A model generated the notes under the pieces. That model made no database searches and was not told where the DNA came from. It was given only the letters and a program-made list of their open reading frames with translations. 64,000 nt of DNA from a virus, in the IMG/VR virus record IMGVR_UViG_3300042519_004024, positions 62,001 to 126,000 of that record; one strand, 5' to 3'. A program made the position numbers and the translations under genes. Positions within the stretch are counted from its first letter, which is position 1. Every line of letters begins with the position of its first letter. Shown piece by piece: positions 15,039-22,096 of the stretch.

Positions 15039-15494
15039 TTAACGGCAGTGATGGTCTGCCGCTCTTGTTGCAATTTGATTGTCAGGTTTAATATTTGCTT
15101 TATAACCTAACGACGTTGCCCACCCAACAACGGGTTGTACAAGTTTTGAACTAAAGTGTTTTTCTTCACAGTTATAATCCAAATCTATTTCAACCTTAAC
15201 TTTTACTTTTTGAGTTAACCATTCGGCAACCTCGATTGAATAATCAGCTTCATTCCAAAGACGTGTCCATTTGTCTTTTATTTTTTTCACTTTTTGTTTG
15301 TGTAGGATGTAGTGAACACCTCTGTTTCCGTATCTGTATGCTATCACTGTAACATATACGGTACTTCTTCTATGGTTTTGTGAATCCGTTCCAATATGTA
15401 TTTCAGCCCATGGACATTCCTTTAAAACATCTAAGGTGTGTTTTACCACATCAGGGATTGCTTCACCATTAATTGTTCTAAATACTCTGTTCAT
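15039..15494 (-). CDS. RNase H-like fold protein, YkuK/DUF458 family
   Basis: The 151-residue protein contains EIHIGTDSQNH with D37 after a beta strand, then VYVTVIAYRYGNRGVHYI, the pattern of the YkuK (DUF458) RNase H-like family. A further acidic site is plausible at E99-D103 (VEIDLDYNCEEKH). The family is predicted to bind or cut nucleic acid but is poorly characterised. Its end lies against tRNA-Cys, so it is embedded in the tRNA region. Confidence 0.75.
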   Translation of the reverse strand: MNRVFRTINGEAIPDVVKHTLDVLKECPWAEIHIGTDSQNHRRSTVYVTVIAYRYGNRGVHYILHKQKVKKIKDKWTRLWNEADYSIEVAEWLTQKVKVKVEIDLDYNCEEKHFSSKLVQPVVGWATSLGYKANIKPDNQIATRAADHHCR

Positions 15495-15505
15495 TATTTC
15501 TACTT

Positions 15506-15643
15506 TTATTTACTTATCAAAAAATAAGTAATAAGAATTTGAGCAATCACGGCAATTATTCTTGCTATTGTTCTTGCTAATGTCATTCGATTTTTCCAAC
15601 CTTCCAACCTTTCTTCAAATGTTGGTTTAACATTTTCATCCAT
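15506..15643 (-). CDS. 45-residue single-span membrane protein
   Basis: Start ATG 15643 (MDENVKPTFEERLEGW) gives a charged N-terminus followed by one membrane helix (about 24-43). The longer frame upstream would run into tRNA-Phe, so it is rejected. Function unknown. Confidence 0.6.
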   Translation of the reverse strand: MDENVKPTFEERLEGWKNRMTLARTIARIIAVIAQILITYFLISK

Positions 15644-15656
15644 ACTATTTTTTTTG

Positions 15657-15732
15657 TGGAACCATAGGGAGTCGAACCCTAACCTCTGGATTTTCAGTCC
15701 AGCGTGACACACCACACTTACACCATAGTTCC
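15657..15732 (-). tRNA. tRNA-Phe(GAA)
   Basis: Acceptor GGAACTA/TGGTTCC, anticodon arm CTGGA-CTGAAAA-TCCAG, T-arm TAGGG/CCCTA. It begins directly after the stop codon of the next gene upstream. Confidence 0.93.
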
Positions 15733-16227
15733 TTATTTAACTTCAAATGCAAATTTAATCACACGTTTCTTTTTTACCGCATCATCCCAATTACCAATAA
15801 CAACACCATCTTTAATTGTGAATGCGTGTCTTGAAACAAGGATGAAGAATGTCCCAACAGGATTTTGTTTTGCAAAAGTACCAACAGTCATTTCTCGTTT
15901 AGTTACAACACCCTTAGTTTTAACTTCGTACTTTAAACTGTACATCCCCATAGTACTTTTAGTACCCATACATTTAACTTTCTTGTAGTTAATCTGTCTT
16001 CTATCTTCGGCGATTTGTTTCATTTTTAAAACAGTACCATAAGTCCCCTCACGATCTTTACGTCCAAAGTTCTCTTTAACATATTTGTGAGCGTAGTCAT
16101 ATGAAACCCCAAATGAAGATGCAAATGCTCTAACAACACAATCATTCTTCTCTCCTCTTGCGATAGGTGATTCAGCATACCCCTTAATCGCTTCTTTCGT
16201 CGTACAATATGGTAATCCTTCTTTCAT
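15733..16227 (-). CDS. Papain-like cysteine-peptidase-fold protein, putative
   Basis: The 164-residue product has C30 in GEKNDCVVRAFA followed by a helix, and later H134 in SRHAFTI and N145 in GNWDD, a Cys-His-Asn order typical of papain-like/C39 folds. The NDCVVRA run is frequent in unannotated phage proteins. Catalysis is unproven. ATG 16227 is chosen because a promoter-like -7 box lies 5 nt upstream. Confidence 0.6.
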   Translation of the reverse strand: MKEGLPYCTTKEAIKGYAESPIARGEKNDCVVRAFASSFGVSYDYAHKYVKENFGRKDREGTYGTVLKMKQIAEDRRQINYKKVKCMGTKSTMGMYSLKYEVKTKGVVTKREMTVGTFAKQNPVGTFFILVSRHAFTIKDGVVIGNWDDAVKKKRVIKFAFEVK

Positions 16228-16231
16228 ACTG

Positions 16232-16262
16232 TAAAGATACAAAAACTTTTTTAATTGGCAAA
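16232..16262 (-). promoter_or_regulatory. Host-type promoter variant, gene at 15733-16227
   Basis: Minus strand TTTG (16259-16262), 19 nt, TATCTTTA (16232-16239); the last base of the -7 box deviates. Confidence 0.65.
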
Positions 16263-16274
16263 ATTAAAAATTAG

Positions 16275-16345
16275 CGCGCCCCCAAGGTTTCGAACCCTGA
16301 CCGATGGGTTTGGAATCCATCATGCTACCATTACACCAGAGACGC
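16275..16345 (-). tRNA. tRNA-Trp(CCA)
   Basis: Anticodon loop TTCCAAA, acceptor GCGTCTC/GGGGCGC, T-arm CAGGG/CCTTG, discriminator G as in Trp tRNAs. Confidence 0.9.
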
Positions 16346-16382
16346 AAGTTGTCCGACCTAGCTCGGAACCGACATCGGATTG

Positions 16383-16455
16383 TACCCCCTCAGAGATTCG
16401 AACTCCGACCTGACACCTTAGAAGAGTGTTGTACTTCCAATTATACGAAAGGGGC
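16383..16455 (-). tRNA. tRNA-Arg(TCT), first copy
   Basis: Anticodon arm ACACT-CTTCTAA-GGTGT, acceptor GCCCCTT/AGGGGGT with G·U at the end. Confidence 0.88.
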
Positions 16456-16459
16456 AAAT

Positions 16460-16632
16460 AAAAGATGATGAATGACTTTATCAGGAATCCCGCTACTTCT
16501 ATCAAAGCTTCACACACCATTAGAGAGTTGGGTTGTTACATCAATACAATTAAGATTGAATACCTATCCTTAGTTTGTACCCTTGCGACACGTCTCTCCA
16601 CGCTTATCATTCTACGCTTCTTATCATCTTTT
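16460..16632 (-). ncRNA. Structured spacer RNA closed by a 10-bp stem
   Basis: Perfect inverted repeat AAAAGATGAT (16460-16469) / ATCATCTTTT (16623-16632) closes the whole spacer, leaving only 4 and 1 nt to the flanking tRNA-Arg genes. No reading frame is convincing. tRNA processing would release it as a separate RNA. Confidence 0.55.
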
Positions 16633-16633
16633 G

Positions 16634-16706
16634 TACCTTCGGCGAGATTCAAACTCACATCTTGCGGGTCGTAACCGCAGGTTCTATTCTATTTAACTAC
16701 GAAGGT
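16634..16706 (-). tRNA. tRNA-Arg(ACG)
   Basis: Anticodon arm TGCGG-TTACGAC-CCGCA, acceptor ACCTTCG/CGAAGGT, T-arm GTGAG/CTCGC. A34 would need host TadA editing to inosine. Confidence 0.9.
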
Positions 16707-16708
16707 AT

Positions 16709-16804
16709 AAATAGTTCTGGTCAACCACTCGCCACCCACCTCAGGGAATAAAGGGAATACCACCCTATACTTTGAGCCTAAGCCTTGTCCGTTGTGAACT
16801 ATTT
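16709..16804 (-). ncRNA. Structured spacer RNA closed by a 9-bp stem
   Basis: Perfect inverted repeat AAATAGTTC (16709-16717) / GAACTATTT (16796-16804) closes the spacer, 2 nt from tRNA-Arg and 1 nt from tRNA-His. Confidence 0.55.
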
Positions 16805-16805
16805 G

Positions 16806-16879
16806 TGTGTATGATGGGGGTCGAACCCATGACCTCTTGAACCACAATCAAGCACTCTACCAACTGAGCTACATACACC
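16806..16879 (-). tRNA. tRNA-His(GTG)
   Basis: Anticodon arm CTTGA-TTGTGGT-TCAAG, acceptor GTGTATG/CATACAC preceded by an extra G (position -1, from 16879) as required for His. Confidence 0.92.
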
Positions 16880-16884
16880 ATATT

Positions 16885-16954
16885 GTCCCGTGTAATGGTA
16901 TCGAACCACTCTAAAGTCGGATATGAGCCAACTTTGATCCCTGATCACACGGGA
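16885..16954 (-). tRNA. tRNA-Met or Ile2 (CAT), compact
   Basis: Acceptor TCCCGTG/CACGGGA, anticodon arm GTTGG-CTCATAT-CCGAC, T-arm AGTGG/CCATT. The D region is a short hairpin TGATC-AGG-GATCA. Could be Ile2 after lysidine modification. Confidence 0.75.
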
Positions 16955-16960
16955 GTTGAG

Positions 16961-17026
16961 GAAAACAGTGGTAACGATCCACAATCGGTTTCTCACCGAT
17001 CACATTGTTTAGCAAACAAGTCCCGT
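16961..17026 (-). tRNA. tRNA-like element, weak acceptor
   Basis: Three stems in tRNA order: TGTTT-GCT-AAACA, ATCGG-TGAGAAA-CCGAT and GTGG-ATCGTTA-CCAC. The acceptor pairs poorly and U33 is absent. It shares the A54/U58 T-loop with the next two tRNAs. Confidence 0.35.
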
Positions 17027-17047
17027 CGCCTTCAGGGATTACTTTCC

Positions 17048-17092
17048 ATAGAGTGTGGTAGGACTGCAGTTCCTTGGGGATCCCACACTATT
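17048..17092 (-). ncRNA. Spacer hairpin
   Basis: AGTGTGG/CCACACT (17052-17058 with 17083-17089) closes a small element containing the near-palindrome GGAACTGCAGTCC. Confidence 0.35.
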
Positions 17093-17106
17093 TATTCCCC
17101 TTTTTG

Positions 17107-17179
17107 TGTTCACGACGGGTTACGATCCCATTACCTCCGACGTATCAGATCGGCGCTCTACCAATTGAGCTACGTGAAC
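17107..17179 (-). tRNA. tRNA-Ile(GAT)
   Basis: Acceptor GTTCACG/CGTGAAC, anticodon arm CCGAT-CTGATAC-GTCGG. The T-loop is ATCGTAA rather than TTCGAAT. Confidence 0.9.
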
Positions 17180-17185
17180 TTATCG

Positions 17186-17258
17186 CGGACAAGGAAGGGT
17201 ACGATCCTACAACCTATCGGTTAACAGCCGATTGCTCTACCAATTGAGCTACTTGTCC
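17186..17258 (-). tRNA. tRNA-Asn(GTT)
   Basis: Acceptor GGACAAG/CTTGTCC, anticodon arm ATCGG-CTGTTAA-CCGAT, discriminator G. T-loop ATCGTAC, again the swapped form. Confidence 0.9.
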
Positions 17259-17262
17259 ATTG

Positions 17263-17348
17263 TGGTGGGAGAGGAGGGACTCGAACCCCCAAGGTCTTTC
17301 GACGACAGATTTACAGTCTGCTGAGCCAACCAATTGCTCAACTCTCCC
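17263..17348 (-). tRNA. tRNA-Tyr(GTA)
   Basis: Class II with variable arm; anticodon arm GCAGA-CTGTAAA-TCTGT, acceptor GGGAGAG/CTCTCCC, encoded CCA. Confidence 0.93.
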
Positions 17349-17359
17349 AGTTTAGGAAA

Positions 17360-17466
17360 GGGGAAGATGGTTCTGTGGACATCCCCTTTTATGATTGGCG
17401 TTACTATGACAGTTAAAACTCCGACATAACCACGACTACTGACACGTTAACGTTATATCATTCCCC
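17360..17466 (-). ncRNA. Structured spacer RNA
   Basis: GGGGAA (17360-17365) pairs with TTCCCC (17461-17466), enclosing the spacer between tRNA-Tyr and tRNA-Val; internal repeats AACGTTAACG. No gene seen. Confidence 0.4.
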
Positions 17467-17478
17467 AATCAACCTTTG

Positions 17479-17552
17479 TACACCCTACAGGGATCGAACC
17501 TGTGACCTGTTGTATGTAAAACAACCGCTACTACCAGCTGAGCTAAAGGTGC
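17479..17552 (-). tRNA. tRNA-Val(TAC)
   Basis: Acceptor GCACCTT/AGGGTGT, anticodon arm GTTGT-TTTACAT-ACAAC, T-arm ACAGG/CCTGT. Confidence 0.92.
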
Positions 17553-17554
17553 GT

Positions 17555-17770
17555 TTATGATGTTATCATTTTAATACTTTCAATTGTGGTAGAGTACATT
17601 CCTTGTTCAATGTAAGGTTTACTATCTTTTAATAGTTTCAAAACAATTTCTGTTGCCTCGTTTTCGGTTTTACCTTGTTTAACCAATCTTACGATTGCTT
17701 TTTCACATTCTTCACCAACCTTAACCATTCCACTTGGAAGTCCTTTTTTAATCTTCTCTACTTTTTTCAT
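17555..17770 (-). CDS. Small unknown protein inside the tRNA array
   Basis: The 71-residue helical, lysine-rich product (MKKVEKIKKGLPSGMV…) has no recognised domain. A host-type promoter ends only a few nucleotides before ATG 17770, giving a very short leader, and transcription would continue into tRNA-Val. Its stop lies 2 nt from tRNA-Val. Confidence 0.7.
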   Translation of the reverse strand: MKKVEKIKKGLPSGMVKVGEECEKAIVRLVKQGKTENEATEIVLKLLKDSKPYIEQGMYSTTIESIKMITS

Positions 17771-17774
17771 AGTA

Positions 17775-17805
17775 CAAAGATAATACTTTTTTTTAATCTA
17801 CCAAA
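17775..17805 (-). promoter_or_regulatory. Host-type promoter, 17555-17770 and tRNA array
   Basis: Minus strand TTTG (17802-17805), 19 nt, TATCTTTG (17775-17782). Confidence 0.8.
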
Positions 17806-17813
17806 TTTTTTTG

Positions 17814-17888
17814 TGATCCCGGTGAGGCTCGAACTCACGACCCCTCCATTAAAAGTGGAGTGCTCTAAACCAACTGAGCTACGAGATC
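17814..17888 (-). tRNA. tRNA-Lys(TTT)
   Basis: Acceptor GATCTCG/CGGGATC, anticodon arm CTCCA-CTTTTAA-TGGAG, T-arm GTGAG/CTCAC. Confidence 0.93.
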
Positions 17889-17948
17889 TTCTGTTTGTCA
17901 TTCTTGTCACTTTCCATGTTACTTGTTTTTAATTGTTTATTTATTTAG

Positions 17949-18022
17949 TCTAAGTGGCAGGGATCGAACCTGCGGCCTGATGCTCCCAAAGCACCCGCTC
18001 TTCCAAACTGAGCTACACCTAG
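17949..18022 (-). tRNA. tRNA-Pro(TGG)
   Basis: Acceptor CTAGGTG/CACTTAG, anticodon arm GGTGC-TTTGGGA-GCATC, T-arm GCAGG/CCTGC. Confidence 0.9.
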
Positions 18023-18028
18023 TTATTG

Positions 18029-18117
18029 TGGAGGAAGAAGTAGGTGTCGATCCCAATACCCGCAAAGGTACCGCCCGTTTTCAAGACGGGGTCACAAGCC
18101 GTTGTGATTCATCTTCC
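18029..18117 (-). tRNA. tRNA-Ser(TGA)
   Basis: Class II; anticodon arm CCCGT-CTTGAAA-ACGGG, long variable arm, encoded CCA. T-loop ATCGACA lacks U54 and the T-stem is imperfect. Confidence 0.85.
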
Positions 18118-18124
18118 TTATTGT

Positions 18125-18194
18125 TGTTCCCCAAGGGTTCGAACCTCGATTCCATGGACCAAAACCATGTGTCCTGCCGATTAGACGAGGGAAC
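18125..18194 (-). tRNA. tRNA-Gln(TTG)
   Basis: Acceptor GTTCCCT/GGGGAAC, anticodon arm CATGG-TTTTGGT-CCATG, T-arm CGAGG/CCTTG. Confidence 0.9.
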
Positions 18195-18238
18195 ATTAAT
18201 GAAGCCAATATGTCAAAGAACTTTTTCTTTTTTGTTTG

Positions 18239-18311
18239 AGGTTCCTATCAGGTTCGAACTGATGACTCCGGGTTACAAAGCCGGGATATTACCAAACTAT
18301 ACTAAGGAACC
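18239..18311 (-). tRNA. tRNA-Thr(TGT)
   Basis: Acceptor GGTTCCT/AGGAACC, anticodon loop TTTGTAA on a stem with one C×C mismatch, T-loop TTCGAAC. Confidence 0.85.
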
Positions 18312-18323
18312 AAATTTTTGGGT

Positions 18324-18353
18324 ATAAAAAAACCCGAACTTTTTGGGTTCGGG
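18324..18353 (-). terminator. Intrinsic terminator of a short transcript
   Basis: ACCCGAA/TTCGGGT stem followed by T7 on the minus strand. Confidence 0.75.
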
Positions 18354-18388
18354 TCTTATATTTCTTTTATATTTTTAGTTAATCTCTA

Positions 18389-18499
18389 TCAACTCATAAA
18401 TGAAAATGCCCTAACTCGCGACTTAAGCGTACGATACACATTGAACGACCACTGAATGCTCGGGTTACAAATGTTCATATGTCTATTAGTTGTTTTCAT
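18389..18499 (-). CDS. 36-residue peptide in a short autonomous transcript
   Basis: ATG 18499 opens MKTTNRHMNICNPSIQW… between the box TATATTTATAACAA (core 18506-18512) and a terminator. Box and layout match the unit at 10833-10994, though the peptides differ. It may instead be a small RNA. Confidence 0.35.
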   Translation of the reverse strand: MKTTNRHMNICNPSIQWSFNVYRTLKSRVRAFSFMS

Positions 18500-18617
18500 C
18501 TTGTTATAAATATATCGTTATTTCTAAAAGTTTTAATTCTTATACAAATTTAGTTATTTTTTTCTATTTGAAAAGTGTTTTATTGTTTTTTTTATATTTA
18601 TTTAAAAAATATTTCTT

Positions 18618-20003
18618 GTGGTAGAAAAAAAGGCTTTAAATGAAGAATTAAAAAGAATTAAACAATTAATGGTATATGATATGAATTACCATAATTCTAA
18701 AATTTATGAGGATGTTGTCACATCTTCTAAAGTCGGTCAATGTAAAATTACCCCAAATCCAATTCAGGAAAATGAGGTTGCGATTATCTCCTTTGATAAA
18801 AACAAATCACAATTTAGAGTTGGTATGAAATTATTTTTTGGATCCGCTAAAACTGAAACTCAATTAAAAAATGGTTTTGATAAACTCATTAATTTAATTT
18901 TACAATACCCTGATCTTGATGAGGGAATAAAAAATAAAATTAAAAGTGGTGAATTTGCTTTAGGTATACCTACAGTATTAAATGTTATTGGGTCGGCAAG
19001 TAGCGTAAGGGGGGTTCCTGTTATGCCAACAATAACTAATAATAAAGCATCAACAAAAATTACATCAATTAACGTCAATTCTTTTGCGTCAAATATTAAT
19101 AGAACCGCAGATAATTACAAAACACTTAAAGATGATGAAATTAATAACGGATATGCCACAGGACGTATACAAACAATAACTGATTTTATAAAGTCAGGAA
19201 AATTAACAAAAATACAGTCAGGTATGGATGTTGAGGTTAAAAACAATGTTGCGGTTATTACCGATACGGGTGGTTGTGACGATGAGCATAGAAATACCGA
19301 CATATACCCAAATGCTGGACAATTTGCTCTTTTGGATATGTATGTCACTTTATCTAAAAAAATAATTGTCGCCACTAACCCATCAACTTGTATTAATAAG
19401 TTGACAATTAAAATTGGTTATGATAAAGATCTTGCAACTACTGAACTTCAAAAACACGAGTGTGATTTTGGAATTTTTAATGTATATGCAAATGATGTTT
19501 TTGTTAAAACTATTAATTTAAATAATTATGTTTTTGATACCGGTTTAAGAACTAGAGAAACTAATGTTGATGGATTAAAAATAACTGATTTTACTGAAGG
19601 TAGGGAATCTGATGGGTTAACTGGAGGTACTAGATTTTATACCATAACAATAAACCAAAATGATAAGTTATGGAATGATATTATGGCAAACGCACCTAAA
19701 TTTGGTAACCATATTATGTTATCATATAAAGGTTTCCCTAGCGCTTGGTACGCCGGTAAGAAGATTTACGCCCAAGGAGCTAGAAACAGTAAAACACTTG
19801 GACCAGCAAAAAAATGGGATGGTAGTGATGCAGAATCACATGCGTCAGCAGTTTATTTAGATATTACTCTTTATAGAAAAGATAAAACAAAGGACAATAT
19901 TAAAGGTTGGACAACAGCAACTGCAAGAGGTGTTCAAATGATTACAATTGCTGACTTAACACCTTGTTCAAAATCTAGTGATAAGAGAATAGTAATATCT
20001 TAA
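18618..20003 (+). CDS. Unknown protein, 461 residues
   Basis: The best start is GTG 18618 (MVEKKALNEELKRIKQLM…), 16 nt after a TATTTAT box; the first in-frame ATG is at 18669. The N-terminus is helical and could be a distant form of the packaging signal. The body is beta-rich with a cysteine near the N-terminus of the mature part and CDFGIF, CINKL and TPCSKS segments. It resembles no family known to me. It is a rare plus-strand gene and ends overlapping a small minus-strand gene by 4 nt. Confidence 0.7.
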   Translation: MVEKKALNEELKRIKQLMVYDMNYHNSKIYEDVVTSSKVGQCKITPNPIQENEVAIISFDKNKSQFRVGMKLFFGSAKTETQLKNGFDKLINLILQYPDLDEGIKNKIKSGEFALGIPTVLNVIGSASSVRGVPVMPTITNNKASTKITSINVNSFASNINRTADNYKTLKDDEINNGYATGRIQTITDFIKSGKLTKIQSGMDVEVKNNVAVITDTGGCDDEHRNTDIYPNAGQFALLDMYVTLSKKIIVATNPSTCINKLTIKIGYDKDLATTELQKHECDFGIFNVYANDVFVKTINLNNYVFDTGLRTRETNVDGLKITDFTEGRESDGLTGGTRFYTITINQNDKLWNDIMANAPKFGNHIMLSYKGFPSAWYAGKKIYAQGARNSKTLGPAKKWDGSDAESHASAVYLDITLYRKDKTKDNIKGWTTATARGVQMITIADLTPCSKSSDKRIVIS

Positions 20004-20113
20004 TTTTTTTTATTACTATAATGTATTTGTTCTTCCTCTAATCTACGTAAAAAAACGTAGTATTCTTCCGATTCTATAAATTCATTGTGGATTAATTCTA
20101 ATATTTCTTCCAT
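20000..20113 (-). CDS. 37-residue acidic peptide
   Basis: ATG 20113 opens MEEILELIHNEFIESEEYY…, a helical acidic peptide directly downstream of tRNA-Arg in the transcript direction. Its stop overlaps the end of the opposing gene. Function unknown. Confidence 0.45.
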   Translation of the reverse strand: MEEILELIHNEFIESEEYYVFLRRLEEEQIHYSNKKN

Positions 20114-20127
20114 TACTATTGTGTTAG

Positions 20128-20201
20128 TGATCCGCTCAGGATTCGAACCTGAGACCTACTGCTTAGAAGGCAGTTGCTCTATCCAGCTGAGCTAGCGGAC
20201 C
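20128..20201 (-). tRNA. tRNA-Arg(TCT), second copy
   Basis: Acceptor GGTCCGC/GCGGATC, anticodon arm ACTGC-CTTCTAA-GCAGT, T-arm CTCAGG/CCTGAG. Canonical. Confidence 0.93.
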
Positions 20202-20207
20202 ATATTA

Positions 20208-20393
20208 TTAGATTTTTTTTACCTCGTAAACGTGTCCCGAATCTGAGTTGGTTTGAAAAATATCTTTCATTTCTTCAGCCTCTTCTTTGGTTTCAAACTC
20301 CCACACTTCAGTATCACTGTTTAAAAGAATTACAGGTACTTTCTTACTTCGGTTATTTGAATTCACGCTTACGTGTTTAACTATTACGTACAT
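20208..20393 (-). CDS. Small unknown protein
   Basis: Start ATG 20393 (MYVIVKHVSVNSNNR) yields 61 residues with a beta-beta-alpha look (VWEFETKEEAEEM). It lies 6 nt before tRNA-Arg. Not recognised. Confidence 0.6.
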   Translation of the reverse strand: MYVIVKHVSVNSNNRSKKVPVILLNSDTEVWEFETKEEAEEMKDIFQTNSDSGHVYEVKKI

Positions 20394-20474
20394 ATCTTTG
20401 TTTTTAACAAATATAATAAATAAAAATCCCCCAGTCAATAATGAAAGGGGGAATATTTCTTTGATTTTATTTTA

Positions 20475-20777
20475 TTACCTTCCGATAATCAATTCATTAA
20501 AATCAATGTCATTTGCACCTTTTATTTTACCCTCAAGTTCATCGTACATATAAGATTTAACTACCGATGTTACTGACTGTTCCGCTTGTGCAATTTTTGT
20601 TTCCATCCAATCTTCAAGCTCTTCACCATCTTCCATTAATTCCCACATTTTATAGCAAAGTGTTGCCATTGTAAACAATTGTTGTTTAGCCATGTAAGAA
20701 CCATCTTGATCGCTTTCCTTAAGGATTTTAACCATTCGTTCCAATTGTTTTTCTGTTATTATCACTTTTTTACTCAT
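20475..20777 (-). CDS. Capsid-signal protein, helical
   Basis: Start ATG 20777 (MSKKVIITEKQLERMVKI then LKE) overlaps the stop of the upstream gene as ATGA. The N-terminus is a variant of the shared signal (ITEKQL for LTESDL) with cleavage predicted after L-K-E at residue 21. The mature part is a helical 80-residue domain. Function unknown. Confidence 0.7.
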   Translation of the reverse strand: MSKKVIITEKQLERMVKILKESDQDGSYMAKQQLFTMATLCYKMWELMEDGEELEDWMETKIAQAEQSVTSVVKSYMYDELEGKIKGANDIDFNELIIGR

Positions 20778-21577
20778 ACCGCCTTTGTTGTACATCCTAC
20801 TTTAATACACATCTTTATTGCTATTGAATCACAGTACTTGAAATCTTGTCCTGGACCTGGCATACAATTTACAAATTCAGGACACTTAAATACGTCTTTA
20901 CCTCCAACATTCCAATAACATTGGTTAACTTTGCCGTCTTTATTTATATAATTGTTATCAATTTTATCATCACTTTTTTTTGCGTTATTCATAATACATT
21001 CCATAAACCCTGGATAATTAGGAACCGGATTTGCAAATAAGTATTTTTGCATACAGTATTTTACTTCCTCACAATCAAATTGATTGACGTAATCTTGTTT
21101 TGTTTTTTCATCATCAACGTATCTTTCTTGATTATTATCATCATAATCATCACAATTACATTGCGGTAAATCGATACATCCTTCTTCTTCTAACGCCTTT
21201 AATGTGTTGTAACCAACTTTACCATCAACAGTCAATCCATTGTTTTTTTGGAACTCTTTAACCGCATCTCTTGTATGTTGTCTAAATTTTCCGTCACAAC
21301 TATTTTTATCTTTGGCACAACCGGTATTCATTCCTCCACCTTCATACTTAATGTTGTAACCACATTTAGATAATGCGTGTTGGATTTCTTTAACAACGTC
21401 ACCGTTTGATCCGTATGCTGCCATTTTTCGTTTACAAATAATATCACATAACTCATCACCTTCTTGTATTATACCATACTCATAAGCCTCATTAAGGTGT
21501 TGGGTTTTTGTTGCATAGGTATGCATGTTAATTATTCGTTTCTTTTCTTCTTCAGTTATAATAAAACTTTTATTCAT
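20774..21577 (-). CDS. Cysteine-rich protein with peptidoglycan-binding domain
   Basis: The 267-residue product has a variant signal at its N-terminus (IITEEEKKRIINM … QHLNE), then a PG_binding_1-like domain (about 55-135: EIQHALSKCGYN … AVKEFQKNNGLTVDGKVG) with inserted cysteines, and a C-terminal region with many CxxxC/CxxC cysteines. It probably attaches to peptidoglycan, perhaps from the virion during entry. It is translationally coupled to the next gene and 11 nt after the previous one. Confidence 0.75.
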   Translation of the reverse strand: MNKSFIITEEEKKRIINMHTYATKTQHLNEAYEYGIIQEGDELCDIICKRKMAAYGSNGDVVKEIQHALSKCGYNIKYEGGGMNTGCAKDKNSCDGKFRQHTRDAVKEFQKNNGLTVDGKVGYNTLKALEEEGCIDLPQCNCDDYDDNNQERYVDDEKTKQDYVNQFDCEEVKYCMQKYLFANPVPNYPGFMECIMNNAKKSDDKIDNNYINKDGKVNQCYWNVGGKDVFKCPEFVNCMPGPGQDFKYCDSIAIKMCIKVGCTTKAV

Positions 21578-21588
21578 AACGTATTATA

Positions 21589-22071
21589 TTAAGCGGATTT
21601 TACAGTTTCCAAAAATCCTTCATTTATTCCTTTTAGTTGTGCAATTGCTTCAGAGTATGCCTTCATACCTTCATTTAATTTTTCCATTCTATTTTCAATA
21701 TCATCACCTCTTCTTGTCGCCCCTAATTTTTCAACTCTTTTTTCAATTTTTTCTTTATTAGCTTCGTCAAATAACGCCGCTAAATCATTTTCCATTTCTG
21801 TTAATTCATTTTGCATTGATGTTGCTCTACTTCTAACTCTTGCGTATGCCGCTTCAAGTGCCGGATTCAACTGAGTACCACCAGCAAATGTTGATCCAAG
21901 GTTTTGTCCAAATGTTTTAAATCTACTAAAAAACCCAACAGTGTTAGCCTTCAGTCTATCCCACCATCCTTCATTCATTATTTCTATTCTTTTTCTACTT
22001 TCTTGAATAAATCTTTTTTCTGTAATTTTATTCAATTCTTGCATTTGTCTAATTTTTGTGTAACTTTTCAT
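21589..22071 (-). CDS. Helical capsid-signal-like protein
   Basis: The 160-residue product has an extended basic N-terminus (LNKITEKRFIQE then SRKRIEIMNE-GWW) with two possible [I]-x-E/N-E cleavage points, followed by an amphipathic segment (ANTVGFFSRFKTFGQNLG) and long coiled-coil helices. The first gene of a three-gene operon with 20774 and 20475. Function unknown. Confidence 0.7.
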   Translation of the reverse strand: MKSYTKIRQMQELNKITEKRFIQESRKRIEIMNEGWWDRLKANTVGFFSRFKTFGQNLGSTFAGGTQLNPALEAAYARVRSRATSMQNELTEMENDLAALFDEANKEKIEKRVEKLGATRRGDDIENRMEKLNEGMKAYSEAIAQLKGINEGFLETVKSA

Positions 22072-22096
22072 TTTTTTATTTTTTATTTTTTATTTA

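Noticed and set aside
16883-17224. 113-codon open frame across several tRNA genes
   Set aside because: It spans four tRNA or tRNA-like genes on the opposite strand, so the apparent frame is due to tRNA sequence constraints.
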